From NCBI RefSeq assembly GCF_046156265.1, contig NZ_JAWDIR010000002.1, positions 127,813 through 191,812 on the forward strand: 64,000 bases of DNA. Reading direction: 5' to 3'. Positions 17,579 to 26,790 of this stretch are shown here, in pieces (the stretch's first letter is position 1; each line of letters starts with the position of its first letter). The DNA comes from CAMDHY01 sp046156265. Lineage in GTDB: Bacteria; Pseudomonadota; Alphaproteobacteria; Rhizobiales; Segnochrobactraceae. The position numbers were made by a program, and so were the translations under genes. Under the pieces are notes generated by a model. The model saw nothing but the letters and a program-made list of their open reading frames with translations, did not search any database and had not been told where the DNA came from.

Positions 17579-19789
17579 TCACGACCGGATCACGTCGGGC
17601 ACCTTGAACGGCCGCCTCCCCCCGTCCTTGAGGGCGATCGGCAGGCCCTTCTCGAGACGCTCGAGGTGCCAGGCGAGCCAGGCTTCGGTGTAGGCGAGGC
17701 GGACGGGGGAGTAGCGGTACTCGTCGAAGGCGGTGGCGCCGGACTGGGTCAGCGAGGTCTCCGAATGGAGGCCGACGCCGAGGCAGGTGGTGAGCGTCGG
17801 CGCCGAATCGCGGCCGTAGTGGTTGCGGATGCGCGACAGGATCTCCGAATCCGCCCCCGTCCGCACCGTGTCGAACGGGCCGATCGCCTCGAACACCTCC
17901 CGGCGGATGAAGGTCGAGGCGGGGTTCAGGTGGAGATAGGGCCCGCCGCGCCGCACGATCGAGCGGCCCGCGAGGTCCATGCGGATCCACTGCGAGGCCG
18001 TGCAGGCGACGCCGCCCTGCATCGCCGCGACGTGGGTGGCGATGCGGTCGGGGTGCATCCAGTCGTCGGAATCGTGGAAGGTGACGAAGGCGCCGCTCGC
18101 CGCCGCGATCGCCTGGTTCTTCGAGGCGTAGGTGCCCATGTTGCGGGTGTTGAAGATCGGCTTCACTCGCTCGTCGCGCGCCGCCAGCGCCTCGATCAGC
18201 GCGCGCGAGCCGTCGGTCGAGACGTCGTCGACGATGAAGAGCTCGAGGTTGCCGGCGCTCTGGGCGAGCACGCTCGTGGCGGAAGCCTCCAGCGTCTCGG
18301 CGCCGTTGAAGCAGGTGGTCACCACGGTGACGAGCGGACCGTCGCGGCTCTGCTCCGTCGTGGCGGTGAGGGCGAAGGGGTGGCCGATCGCGGCCGCGCC
18401 GTCGCCGCCGTCGAGGCGCAGGCCGGAGAGCTGCCCGAAGCGCTGCAGCGCCCCCCACCACAGCGCCGGCCGGCCGCGCACCGCCGCGACATTGGCGAGG
18501 CCGAGGAAGCCGTCGGCATAGGTCGGCTCGTCGCGCAGCACGCGCAGGAAGGCTGCCTCCGCCTCGTCGAGACAGCCGCGCGAGAGCAGCACGTCGCCGA
18601 TGAAGACGAGGTCGTTCTGCGCCACCTGGATGCCGTTCGACAGGATCGCCTTGCCGATCGAGACGGCCGCCTCCGGCTCGGTGCCGAAGATCGAGGTGAA
18701 GTAGTTGACGATGGCGTCCGCCCCGTCGGGGTGGAGCAGGAAGGTCTCGCGATAGAGGCGGGCGGCCTCCTCGACGCGACCGGAGCGCAGCGCAGCGCGG
18801 GCGATGAGGTTCGTCAGCCGGCGCTGCTCGCCCTCCGGCAGCTGCGCGTGGAGCGGCCCGTCGCGCAGCGTGCGGGCGACGCGGTAGGCGGTCTCGGCGG
18901 CGTTGTTGTTGGTGTAGACGCGCACCGCCGTCATCGCGAGGTCGGGGGAAAGGCGCGGATCGACCGGCAGCGTCCCCGCCTCCGTGAGGCGGTGCAGCAG
19001 GCAGAGCATCAGGCCGCGGCCGGAGGCGACGAAGCCGGTCATCGCCGCCCGCGTGATGCCGGGCTCGGCGGGGTCGGCGAGCGCCGCGACGAAGTCGGCG
19101 ACGGTGGTCACCACCGTCTGACCGCGCGCCTTGTAGGGGAAGCGGTCCGACAGCTGCGCGGCGATGCCCTTCGGCAGGTCCTTCGCCGCCGGCAATTCGG
19201 CGGTACGGCCGCGCAGGCGGCCGGCCTCGGCGGCCGCCGCCGTCGCCCGGCGGGCGCCGTTGACGCCGCCGCGGATGACGCGGACCATCGGTTCGGCCGG
19301 CCGGCCCGCGACGGCTGCACCGCCCTTGCGCGCCACCGCCTGCGGCTGCCAGGCGGCGGGCGGGCGCTCGCTCGCCTTGACCACCGAGCGCTGCAGCGCC
19401 TCGGCCTGCTGGGCCACCGCCATCGGCATGTCGCTCGCGAGCGAGATCATCCGGTTGACCGGCGACAGCCGTCCGGTCTTGCCGGCGCGCTCGCGCAGGA
19501 GCGCGCGGAAACCCTTGTCGGAGAAGAGACGGGAGATGCTCTCGTAGAGCGTCGGCGCCTCGGCCACGGCGCGGCGGCCGCCACCGGTGAGGCCCGGCAT
19601 CAGTGCGAGGCGCGCCGCGAGTTCGGGCGGCAGGTCGGCGTCGGTGACGCGGCGGCCCGCGGTCGGCGAGGCGCCGGCGACCTTCATCAGGGCGGTGGCC
19701 ACGAAAGCCTCCGCCTCCTCGGGCTCTGCGGCACCGCCGAGGGCGGGCGCGACCTCACCCAGAAGCACGTCGATCAGTTGCGCCAGCAT
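17579..19789 (-). CDS. TPR-containing glycosyltransferase family 2 protein (736 aa)
   Basis: The N-terminal 300 residues are helical and unassigned. Residues about 310-430 form TPR-like helical pairs (LIARAALRSGRVEEAARLY, GDVLLSRGCLDEAEAAFLRVL). Residues about 470-700 are a GT2 catalytic domain with TVVTTCFNGAETLEAS, FIVDDVSTDGSRALIE and the DSDDWMHPDR metal motif. It resembles capsule/exopolysaccharide transferases acting with the neighbouring glycosyltransferase at 16580. The downstream intergenic spacer (about 186 nt) contains no gene. The start at 19789 (MLAQLIDVLL) is the first plausible one. The N-terminal domain may mediate partner binding. Confidence 0.82.
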   Translation of the reverse strand: MLAQLIDVLLGEVAPALGGAAEPEEAEAFVATALMKVAGASPTAGRRVTDADLPPELAARLALMPGLTGGGRRAVAEAPTLYESISRLFSDKGFRALLRERAGKTGRLSPVNRMISLASDMPMAVAQQAEALQRSVVKASERPPAAWQPQAVARKGGAAVAGRPAEPMVRVIRGGVNGARRATAAAAEAGRLRGRTAELPAAKDLPKGIAAQLSDRFPYKARGQTVVTTVADFVAALADPAEPGITRAAMTGFVASGRGLMLCLLHRLTEAGTLPVDPRLSPDLAMTAVRVYTNNNAAETAYRVARTLRDGPLHAQLPEGEQRRLTNLIARAALRSGRVEEAARLYRETFLLHPDGADAIVNYFTSIFGTEPEAAVSIGKAILSNGIQVAQNDLVFIGDVLLSRGCLDEAEAAFLRVLRDEPTYADGFLGLANVAAVRGRPALWWGALQRFGQLSGLRLDGGDGAAAIGHPFALTATTEQSRDGPLVTVVTTCFNGAETLEASATSVLAQSAGNLELFIVDDVSTDGSRALIEALAARDERVKPIFNTRNMGTYASKNQAIAAASGAFVTFHDSDDWMHPDRIATHVAAMQGGVACTASQWIRMDLAGRSIVRRGGPYLHLNPASTFIRREVFEAIGPFDTVRTGADSEILSRIRNHYGRDSAPTLTTCLGVGLHSETSLTQSGATAFDEYRYSPVRLAYTEAWLAWHLERLEKGLPIALKDGGRRPFKVPDVIRS

Positions 19790-19874
19790 CCCCGCGTCGC
19801 CCTCGCCCGCTCACTCACCCCCGAAGCGGGGCCAGCATAGCGTCGCGCGGCGGCGCCCGCCACGGCGCGTTGGC

Positions 19875-19907
19875 GGGCCGGCGGGCGCCACGTGGCGCCG
19901 CCGGCCC
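19875..19907. terminator. 33-base near-perfect palindrome downstream of the RTX gene
   Basis: Positions 19875-19882 pair with 19900-19907 and 19884-19891 pair with 19892-19899, broken only by one unpaired G at 19883. This zero-loop palindrome lies just after the RTX stop codon and before the glycosyltransferase gene. It could act as a transcript end or processing structure for the RTX mRNA, although no U-tract follows on the minus strand. Confidence 0.5.
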
Positions 19908-19920
19908 ACGCTTGCGTGGA

Positions 19921-20922
19921 TCAGAAGTCGAACCAGTCCTTCTTGACGTCGTTCTTGTCGAAGCCCTCGATGAGGATCTTCACCTTGCTGCCCTTGACCT
20001 GGACGAGCACGCCGTCGCCGTCGTTCTGCAGCTTGAGGTCGCCGAACTTGGTGTTGAAGTCCTTGAGGTCGATGGTGTCCTGCTTGGGGTCGAAGTCGCC
20101 GATCGTCTGCTTCGTGCCCTTGCCGGTATCGTCGATGTCGAAGACGTCCTTGCCCTTGCCGCCGACGAGCTCGTTCTTGCCGCTGCCGCCGTTCAGCGTG
20201 TCGTTGCCGCTGCCGCCGAACAGGGTGTCGTTGCCGCTGTCGCCGAACAGCTTGTCGTTGCCGCCGAGGCCGAACAGCGCGTCGTGGCCGCCGTCGCCGT
20301 GCAGCCGGTCGGCACCGCCGCCACCTTCGAGATCGTCGTTGCCGGCACCGCCGTGAATGGTGTCCTTGCCGGAGCCGCCGGTGATGGTGTCGTTGCCGTC
20401 GCCGCCGCTCAGGCTGTCGTTACCGGCATCGCCCGAGATCGAATCGTGGCCCTTGCCGCCGTTGATGGTGTCGTCGCCGTTCTCGCCGCGCAGCAGGTCG
20501 GCACCGTCACCGCCCTTGATCGAATCGCTGCCGTTGCCGCCGAAGATCGAGTCGCTGCCCTTGCCGCCCTCGAGCGTGTCGCGTCCATCGAGACCGAACA
20601 GCAGGTCGTTGCCGTTGCCGCCGTCGACCGTGTTGTTGCCGATGTTGCCGAGCACGAGGTTGTCGAGATCGTTGCCGGTGATGTTGGCGTTGCCGGTCTC
20701 GCCGAGCGTCAGGCCTTCGAGATTGTTACCCATCTCGTAGGACTTGCCGAAGTTGACCGTGAAGATGCCGTAGTTGTACTCGGAGCCCGGGAAATTCGGG
20801 GCGTCCCGCGGATCGAACTCGACGACATTGATGTCTTTGTTCTTCTCCGGAAGGAAGTCGGCAATGATCTGCTTCTGCTCGCGCGTGAACTCTACGTTCT
20901 CGCTGCCGGGGACTGTGGCCAT
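19921..20922 (-). CDS. RTX calcium-binding repeat protein (333 aa)
   Basis: Residues about 85-265 are tandem GGxGxD-type nonapeptide repeats (for example GGNGNDLLFGLDG, GGKGSDSIFGGNG, GGDGADLLRGENG), which form a calcium-bound parallel beta-roll outside the cell. There is no N-terminal signal; RTX proteins leave through type I secretion with a C-terminal signal, and the acidic/aromatic end (DVKKDWFDF) fits. The N-terminal 80 residues have no recognised enzyme domain, so it may be a structural or matrix protein. Start ATG at 20922 follows GAGGGAG; a longer frame from 21051 is rejected because its extension is not protein-like. Confidence 0.87.
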   Translation of the reverse strand: MATVPGSENVEFTREQKQIIADFLPEKNKDINVVEFDPRDAPNFPGSEYNYGIFTVNFGKSYEMGNNLEGLTLGETGNANITGNDLDNLVLGNIGNNTVDGGNGNDLLFGLDGRDTLEGGKGSDSIFGGNGSDSIKGGDGADLLRGENGDDTINGGKGHDSISGDAGNDSLSGGDGNDTITGGSGKDTIHGGAGNDDLEGGGGADRLHGDGGHDALFGLGGNDKLFGDSGNDTLFGGSGNDTLNGGSGKNELVGGKGKDVFDIDDTGKGTKQTIGDFDPKQDTIDLKDFNTKFGDLKLQNDGDGVLVQVKGSKVKILIEGFDKNDVKKDWFDF

Positions 20923-21423
20923 CGACGGGGCTCCCTCTACAAACGCACCCCACGCACCGCCGGCTTGAAAACGCCGACCGACACACTGGGAACAAAGTTG
21001 GCCCCCGCCGAGGGCAAGACACCACAACCTCCCGCGATGCACAAGCTGCAATGATCGTCGCCATGCGTCCAGGCACGTGGCGGGGCGAGTACGTCGGCGG
21101 GGCAGGCGTGGTGAGTTCGCTGCCGTCGGTCGACTCTTCCACGTTATAATACAGCCGCTTAATCAAATTTTGCGGCGCACAATCAGGCGTTCTGCGGTGT
21201 CGGCGCCGCCCGCGGGGCTAGTAGCCTGTTTTTTCTTATTGTGCGATGCAGCGGAATGAATCGTCCGAAACGCGTGTGCGCGCTCGGAAGCGCCGGGGTT
21301 TCCCGGCAGTAAGCCCAGGCCCGGCCTGCATTGCGGTGGGCTCCGGAATGCCTACATCAGGCCCGCGCCGTCCCCCTCCGGAGCGCGCGTCGCCGTCCCT
21401 CCCGCAGAGGCAGTAACAATTTC
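20923..21423. promoter_or_regulatory. 501-nt divergent intergenic region, no gene seen
   Basis: This gap separates the RTX gene (minus) from ycjX (plus) and should hold both promoters. It has a notable AT-rich island around 21140-21250, including TTATAATAC near 21143 and a run of six T at 21228-21235 after a weak GGCT/AGCC stem. Neither makes a convincing complete promoter or terminator. No RNA gene or open frame with a ribosome site was found. Confidence 0.4.
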
Positions 21424-22875
21424 GTGAGCTTGCGGTCCCTCGGCGACGACGCCCGTCTCGCCCTCGCCACGCTCGCCGACCGGGCGATCGAGATCGGCAC
21501 GCCCACCGTGCGGCTCGGCGTCACCGGCCTGTCGCGGGCGGGCAAGACCGTGTTCATCACCGCCCTCGTGCACGCGCTGACGCGCGGCGGCCGGCTGCCG
21601 CTGTTCGAGCCCGCCGCCTCCGGCCGCCTCGCCCGCGCCCGCCTCGAGCCGCAGCCCGACGACACCGTGCCGCGGTTCGAGTACGAGGCCCACGTCGCCG
21701 ACCTCGTCGGCGCGCGCATCTGGCCGCAATCGACCCGCCGCGTCGCCGAGCTGCGCGTCACCCTCGACTACGAATCGGCGACCTTCCTCGGCCGCACCCT
21801 CGGCCGCGGCCGACTGCACCTCGACATCGTCGACTATCCCGGCGAGTGGCTGCTCGACCTCGCCTTGATCGACCGCAGCTATGCCGCCTGGGCGGGTGAG
21901 GCGATCGCCCGCGCCCGCGCCCATGCCGACGCCCCAGAGACCCAGCGCTTCCTCTACGCCCTCGACGGCGCCGACGCCGCCGGCCCCGAGGACGAGGCGG
22001 CCGCCGCCGGCCTCGCCGCGCTGTTCACCGCCCACCTGTCCGCCCGCCGCGCCGATCCCGAGGCACTCGCCGCCGAGCCGCCCGGCCGCTTCCTCATGCC
22101 CGGCGATCTCGCCGGCTCACCGGCACTGACCTTCGCGCCGCTACCGCTGCCGGAGGGCGCGACTCCGGTGCGCGGCACGCTCAGTGGGCTGATGGAGCGC
22201 CGCTACGAGGCCTACCGCACGCAGATCGTGAAGCCATTCTTCCGCGACCACTTCGCCCGTCTCGATCGCCAGATCGTGCTGGTCGACGCACTCGCCGCCC
22301 TCGACCGCGGCGCCGCCGCCACCGCCGAGCTCGAGCGGACGCTCGCCGACGTGCTCGCCGCCTTCCGACCGGGCCGGCTCTCCTTCCTCGGCCGTCTCGT
22401 CGACCGCCGCATCGATCGCATCCTGTTCGCCGCCACCAAGGCCGACCACCTGCACCACCGCGACCACGACCGCCTGGAGGCGATCCTGCGCCGTCTCGTC
22501 GGCCGCGCCATCGAGCGCGCCTCGTTCGCCGGCGCCGAGGTCGACGTGCTCGCCATCGCCGCGGTGCGGGCGACGCGCGAAGCCACCGTCCGGCGCGGCG
22601 GCGAGCGCCTGCCGGCGATCCTCGGCACGCCAATCGCCGGCGAGAGCGTCGACGGCACGGTCTATGACGGCGCCACCGAGATCGCCCTCTTCCCCGGCGA
22701 CCTGCCGGACGATCCCGAGGCGGTGTTCGGCCGCGCCGAGGGCGACGGAACCTTGCGCTTCCCGCGCTTCCGCCCACCGAAGCTCGAGCCGGACCCGGAC
22801 GGCATCCGCCTGCACCTGCCGCACATCCGCCTCGACCGCGCCCTGCAGTTCCTGATCGGAGACCGGCTGGCATGA
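21424..22875 (+). CDS. ycjX: YcjX family P-loop NTPase
   Basis: This 483-residue protein belongs to the YcjX (DUF463) family of predicted GTP/ATP-binding proteins conserved next to YcjF in proteobacteria. The P-loop is GLSRAGKTVFITAL near the N-terminus, and family-specific blocks DIVDYPGEWLLDL and FAATKADHLHHRDHDR are clear. The GTG start at 21424 is preferred: it has AGAGG upstream, and the earlier frame from 21331 gives an arginine-rich tail. The stop overlaps the ycjF-like ATG (ATGA). In enterobacteria the pair belongs to the envelope-stress phage-shock regulon; whether that applies here is unknown, and no psp genes are present in the window. Confidence 0.9.
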   Translation: MSLRSLGDDARLALATLADRAIEIGTPTVRLGVTGLSRAGKTVFITALVHALTRGGRLPLFEPAASGRLARARLEPQPDDTVPRFEYEAHVADLVGARIWPQSTRRVAELRVTLDYESATFLGRTLGRGRLHLDIVDYPGEWLLDLALIDRSYAAWAGEAIARARAHADAPETQRFLYALDGADAAGPEDEAAAAGLAALFTAHLSARRADPEALAAEPPGRFLMPGDLAGSPALTFAPLPLPEGATPVRGTLSGLMERRYEAYRTQIVKPFFRDHFARLDRQIVLVDALAALDRGAAATAELERTLADVLAAFRPGRLSFLGRLVDRRIDRILFAATKADHLHHRDHDRLEAILRRLVGRAIERASFAGAEVDVLAIAAVRATREATVRRGGERLPAILGTPIAGESVDGTVYDGATEIALFPGDLPDDPEAVFGRAEGDGTLRFPRFRPPKLEPDPDGIRLHLPHIRLDRALQFLIGDRLA

Positions 22876-23942
22876 GCGATTTCCGAACGGGCGATCCGCG
22901 CCCGGGCAGCGCACGCTCCGAGCCACCGCGGCGCCGGCCGACGGCGATCCGCCTCGACGAGGCGGAGTTCGTCGGTGCCGCCCCGCCCTCCGGCGACCGG
23001 CCGGTGATCGTGCCGGAAGCCGAGGACGAGCCGCCACCGCCGCCCGCACCGCGCCGGCGCGGCATCAGCTGGGGCACGCTGTTCACCGCCGCCGCCGGCG
23101 GCCTCGTCTCGCTCGCCCTCGGCCTCGCCCTCGATGCCCTGATCCGCGACCTGTTCACCCGCGCCGAGTGGCTCGGCTGGCTCGCCGCCGTGCTGACGGC
23201 GCTCGCCGTCGTGGCGGCGCTCGCCGTCATCGGCCGCGAGGTGCTGGCGCTGACGCGGCTGTCGGCGATCGAATCGCTCAGCGCCGACGCCGCCCTGGCC
23301 GCTGCCGCCGACGACCGTCCGAAGGCGGAAGCCGTCGTCGCCCGGGTGACCGCCCTCTATGCCGGCCGGCCGGAAACGGCGCGCGGCCGCGCCGCCATGG
23401 CCGACCATCTCGCCGAGGTGATCGACGGGCGCGACCTGTTGATGCTGGCCGAGCGGGAAGTGCTGGCACCGCTCGATGCGCGCGCCCGTGCCATGGTCGT
23501 CGCCTCGGCGCGGCGCGTCTCGGTGGTCACCGCGCTGTCGCCGCGCGCCCTGATCGACCTCGTCTACGTCGCGGCGGAGGCGGCCTCGCTGACGCGCCGG
23601 CTGTCGACGCTCTACGGCGGGCGGCCGGGCACGCTCGGCTTCTTCCGCCTCGCCCGCCACGTCCTCGGCCACCTCGCCGTCACCGGCGGCCTCGCCGCGA
23701 CCGACGGGCTGGTGCACGAGATCGTCGGGCGCTCCGTCGCCTCGCGGCTGTCGGCGCGCCTCGGCGAGGGAATCGTCAACGGGCTGATGACCGCCCGCGT
23801 CGGCCTCGCCGCCATCGACGTCTGCCGTCCGCTCCCCTTCATGGGCACGAAGCGGACGACCATCTCCGAGATCGTCGGCGACGTCGCCAAGCTGACGACC
23901 CCGCCAGACGGCGAGCCCGGCAAGGGTCCGCCCATCCCCTGA
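22872..23942 (+). CDS. YcjF-like membrane protein (TIGR01620/UPF0283 family)
   Basis: This 356-residue inner-membrane protein starts in an ATGA overlap with ycjX. A proline-rich cytoplasmic N-terminus (1-65) precedes two adjacent transmembrane helices (about 72-92 and 97-118, TLFTAAAGGLVSLALGLALD and LGWLAAVLTALAVVAALAVI). The C-terminal domain (from about 130) contains the family blocks REVLALTRLSAIE, VYVAAEAASLTRRLSTLYGGRPG and FMGTKRTTISEIVGDV. It is the usual partner of YcjX. The molecular role is not established. Confidence 0.88.
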   Translation: MSDFRTGDPRPGSARSEPPRRRPTAIRLDEAEFVGAAPPSGDRPVIVPEAEDEPPPPPAPRRRGISWGTLFTAAAGGLVSLALGLALDALIRDLFTRAEWLGWLAAVLTALAVVAALAVIGREVLALTRLSAIESLSADAALAAAADDRPKAEAVVARVTALYAGRPETARGRAAMADHLAEVIDGRDLLMLAEREVLAPLDARARAMVVASARRVSVVTALSPRALIDLVYVAAEAASLTRRLSTLYGGRPGTLGFFRLARHVLGHLAVTGGLAATDGLVHEIVGRSVASRLSARLGEGIVNGLMTARVGLAAIDVCRPLPFMGTKRTTISEIVGDVAKLTTPPDGEPGKGPPIP

Positions 23943-24038
23943 CTTCACCTTTGGTTGTTCTATTGCACTTTAGCACTTGATAGTTGCATCTGGCGTGCGA
24001 GCGATGCACTGTTTCCCCTCAGCCAGGGGGTTGCAGAC

Positions 24039-24431
24039 ATGCCCACTTTCACGCGCCCGGACGGTGCTCCGGTCCAGATTTCCGCCGCCCATGTCGTGCG
24101 TGCCCGGCGAACCATCGCCGGTGAAGATCATCCGGGCGGCACGCGGATAGACTGGGCGGAGACGCAGATCGTCCGTGAATCGATCGACACGGTCGGACCC
24201 GCCATCAAGGCCGGGCACCCGAGCTTCACCTTCATCACCACCCACGATGGGTCGAAGGTCTGGTTCGATGCGAAGAAGGTGCAGGGACCGCTGGAGCCGC
24301 CGCCGTCCCAGATCGCCCATGGCTACCTGTCGTCGATGACGCTGATGGGCTACCGTCAGTACGCCTGCGAGACGATGCAGGAACTGGCGGATATCATCAG
24401 GGCGGCAGGCACCGAGCCGCTCCCCTTCTAG
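24039..24431 (+). CDS. Uncharacterised 130-aa protein
   Basis: The ATG at 24039 follows CAGGGGG at good spacing. The protein begins MPTFTRPDGAPVQISAAHV and carries a repeated RxTIAGEDHPGGTRIDW and FTFITTHDGSKVWFDAKKV pattern that suggests a small beta-rich domain. There is no signal peptide or membrane segment, so it is probably cytoplasmic. It stands alone between ycjF-like and the convergent multicopper oxidase gene. I do not recognise a family; comparable short proteins in alphaproteobacteria are uncharacterised. Confidence 0.65.
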   Translation: MPTFTRPDGAPVQISAAHVVRARRTIAGEDHPGGTRIDWAETQIVRESIDTVGPAIKAGHPSFTFITTHDGSKVWFDAKKVQGPLEPPPSQIAHGYLSSMTLMGYRQYACETMQELADIIRAAGTEPLPF

Positions 24432-24528
24432 GGCGGCCGACGCCAGTTCGACGCGCGAGCCGTGGCCAAGGGAGGCGCCCCCCGCGCCGCGTCTCCCGGC
24501 GCCTTCGGCGTGTCCGCCGTTGCGGCCC

Positions 24529-26592
24529 TCACTCCTCCGACGGGAACACCTCGGCCACCTGCATCATGCCGAGGTCCTCGTGGATGAGGATGTGGCAGTG
24601 GTAGACGAAGCGGCCCTGCTCGGGGAACTTCACCTTCACCACCACCTTGCCGTTCGCCGGAAGGGGCGCCGTGTCACGCTCGACCGGCACCATCTCGCCG
24701 CTCGCCTTCACGTCCTTGAAGAAGCCGGCCATCACCCGGTTCGGGCGCTCGTCCGGCCCGCCGGTCTCGTACTTCACCTTCTCGACGATGAAGCGCGACT
24801 GGTGGATGTGCAGGTTGTGGAAGATTGGAGAGGAATTCTCGACCTCGAAGCGCACCGTCGCACCCTTCTCGATGCACAGGTTGATGCGCTCCATGTCGAA
24901 CGCCTTGGCGCCCTGGCCGTTCGTGTTGATGAAGAACTTGTCGAAGTTGGGTGAGTTGCCGAAGCGCAGCGGGATCACCGCCGTCTGGCCGCTGCTCTGG
25001 CTGTGATCCTCGTCCGGGCCCATGACGGTGCCGTCCTTGAAGACGACCGTGGGGTTTCCCAGACCCTTCTTGTTCTTGCAGGCCTCCGGGCGCTTGTGCT
25101 TCTTGCCGACCGGGCCGACGGCGTCGTCTGCCATCAGGGTGGCGATGCGCGCCTCCGCCGTCGCCGGGTCGAGGCCGAACTCCGCCATCTCGGTGGCCTT
25201 CGCCTGCGGGTCGCCCTTCATCACCACCTTCGCCAGCGCCACCGCCGGGAAGGTCGAGGTACCCGACAGCACCTGGCGCTGCACGAACTGGAAGGTCTTG
25301 TCCTTTTTGAACGGCTGCAGCTTGCCCTTGCCGTCGATGCGGCCGGAGGAGACGACGATGTCGGCGCGGGTCCCCGGCATCATCAGGAGCGAGCCCTTCG
25401 TCACCGACTTCGCGACATAGTTGCCGTCGATGTTGATCACCTGGAAGTCGGTCTTGTTGCCGTCCTCGTCCAGCAGCACGAGGTCATAGGAGGCGTTGGC
25501 GCCGATGTTGGCGATCCGCCAGATCTCCTGCGCCCCCGGCTTCATCTCGACCGTCGGGTAGCGGGCGCCGTTGACGAGGAACAGCCAGAGGTCGGTGTCC
25601 TTGCCGGCCGCGCCATTGATCTTGCAGCCGCCCTTCACCTTCGAATAGTCGATCGGCTTCCCCTGCCCCGAGCAACCGAGGAAGATGTCGTAGGGGCGCA
25701 GCTCGGCCGTCTTCGCCTTCTCGTCGATCTTGGTCAGCTGCACGTCCTTGAGCAGCATGAAGCGCTCGCGGATCTGCGGGCTGCCGTTCTTGCAGAGCCT
25801 CTCCTGGTCGGACGGCATCAGGTGCTTGCCGTCGCAGAGCGAGCCGATCTGGATGCCGCCGGAGAGGCCGGCGTTGACCATCTTCTGCGAGAAGCCGTGG
25901 ATGTGCGGGTGGAACCAGAACATCCCGCTCTGGCCGTTGTCCTTGACGCCGATGCGGTAGTCGGCCGAGCCTTTCAGGGTGACGAGCTGGCCCTTGCCGC
26001 ACTCGCTCTTCGCCTGGGGTTCGATGTCATCGCCGGCCGCCGCCGCGCCGTGGCCACCGTGGCCGGCGTGCCCTCCGTGCCCACCATGTCCGGCGTGGGC
26101 GTCGCTCTGCTTCGCCAGCGCCCCGGACTGGATGGTGAGGAAGATGTTGTCGCCCTGCTTCTTGCCCGAGCACGGACTGGTGATCAGCCCGTGCGTGTGC
26201 ATGTTGAGGTCGGTCGGCACCATCATCTGCTCGCCTTCGAGCTCGCCGGCCGTGACGTTCGAGGGCGGAGCGTCGATCTCGTTGACGAGCTTGAAGCGCA
26301 GCGCCTCCCCCGGCTTCGCCTTGATCACCGGCGGCACGTAGAGGAAGTCGGCCTTCTTGCCGAAGGCGTAGGCGAGGGCGCCCGACACCTTGTAGCCGCC
26401 AATCTCCACCGGCGCCTTTTTCGACGACCGCCGCACCTTGACGACGGTGTCGTCCCTGGTGGCGAGCGAGCGGTCGACGCCGGGATCCGGGAGCGTGTCG
26501 GCGGCGTGGGCGAGGGGCGCGGCCGCGAGGGCGGCGAGCGAAAACGCGACGGCCACTGCCGCGGCCGACGTCCGGCGCACCCGATGGCGCAT
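24529..26592 (-). CDS. Multicopper oxidase domain protein, exported
   Basis: This 687-residue periplasmic protein has a signal peptide (1-30, ending APLAHAAD). The copper motifs of a three-cupredoxin oxidase are intact: TDLNMHTHGL, FWFHPHIHGF, FHNLHIHQSRF and FVYHCHILIHEDLGMM, providing the type 1 and trinuclear centres. Its substrate could be a metal ion or a phenolic; this is not resolved. Unusually, a His-Gly-rich loop (HAGHGGHGGHAGHGGHG near residue 166-182) lies between the first two copper motifs and could load or buffer metal. No copper-resistance partner gene is adjacent. The CoxE-like gene upstream is divergent. Confidence 0.92.
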   Translation of the reverse strand: MRHRVRRTSAAAVAVAFSLAALAAAPLAHAADTLPDPGVDRSLATRDDTVVKVRRSSKKAPVEIGGYKVSGALAYAFGKKADFLYVPPVIKAKPGEALRFKLVNEIDAPPSNVTAGELEGEQMMVPTDLNMHTHGLITSPCSGKKQGDNIFLTIQSGALAKQSDAHAGHGGHGGHAGHGGHGAAAAGDDIEPQAKSECGKGQLVTLKGSADYRIGVKDNGQSGMFWFHPHIHGFSQKMVNAGLSGGIQIGSLCDGKHLMPSDQERLCKNGSPQIRERFMLLKDVQLTKIDEKAKTAELRPYDIFLGCSGQGKPIDYSKVKGGCKINGAAGKDTDLWLFLVNGARYPTVEMKPGAQEIWRIANIGANASYDLVLLDEDGNKTDFQVINIDGNYVAKSVTKGSLLMMPGTRADIVVSSGRIDGKGKLQPFKKDKTFQFVQRQVLSGTSTFPAVALAKVVMKGDPQAKATEMAEFGLDPATAEARIATLMADDAVGPVGKKHKRPEACKNKKGLGNPTVVFKDGTVMGPDEDHSQSSGQTAVIPLRFGNSPNFDKFFINTNGQGAKAFDMERINLCIEKGATVRFEVENSSPIFHNLHIHQSRFIVEKVKYETGGPDERPNRVMAGFFKDVKASGEMVPVERDTAPLPANGKVVVKVKFPEQGRFVYHCHILIHEDLGMMQVAEVFPSEE

Positions 26593-26790
26593 GCTGAAGC
26601 CCTCCCCCGTCGGCCCGCCGGTTCGTTCGACGCGGCCCGATCTCGTCGCCCGACCACAGGGAAGCGCGTCGCGCGGGCGGCGGCAAGCCGGAATGTCGGA
26701 AACGCGTCATCCGCACCAAGGTGGGACTCGGCTTCACCCGGCCGACGGGCTGGCCTACCATCCGCCCGTCATCCGGAGCGCACGGCCCTC

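Noticed and set aside
19921..20922. RTX protein as the cargo of the C39 exporter
   Set aside because: An intact C39 peptidase points to a leader peptide, the RTX protein has no GG leader, and ten kilobases with other operons lie between them. It could still use a different type I system.
21181..21240. Intrinsic terminator at the T-run near 21230
   Set aside because: The preceding stem is only four base pairs and no plus-strand gene ends upstream.
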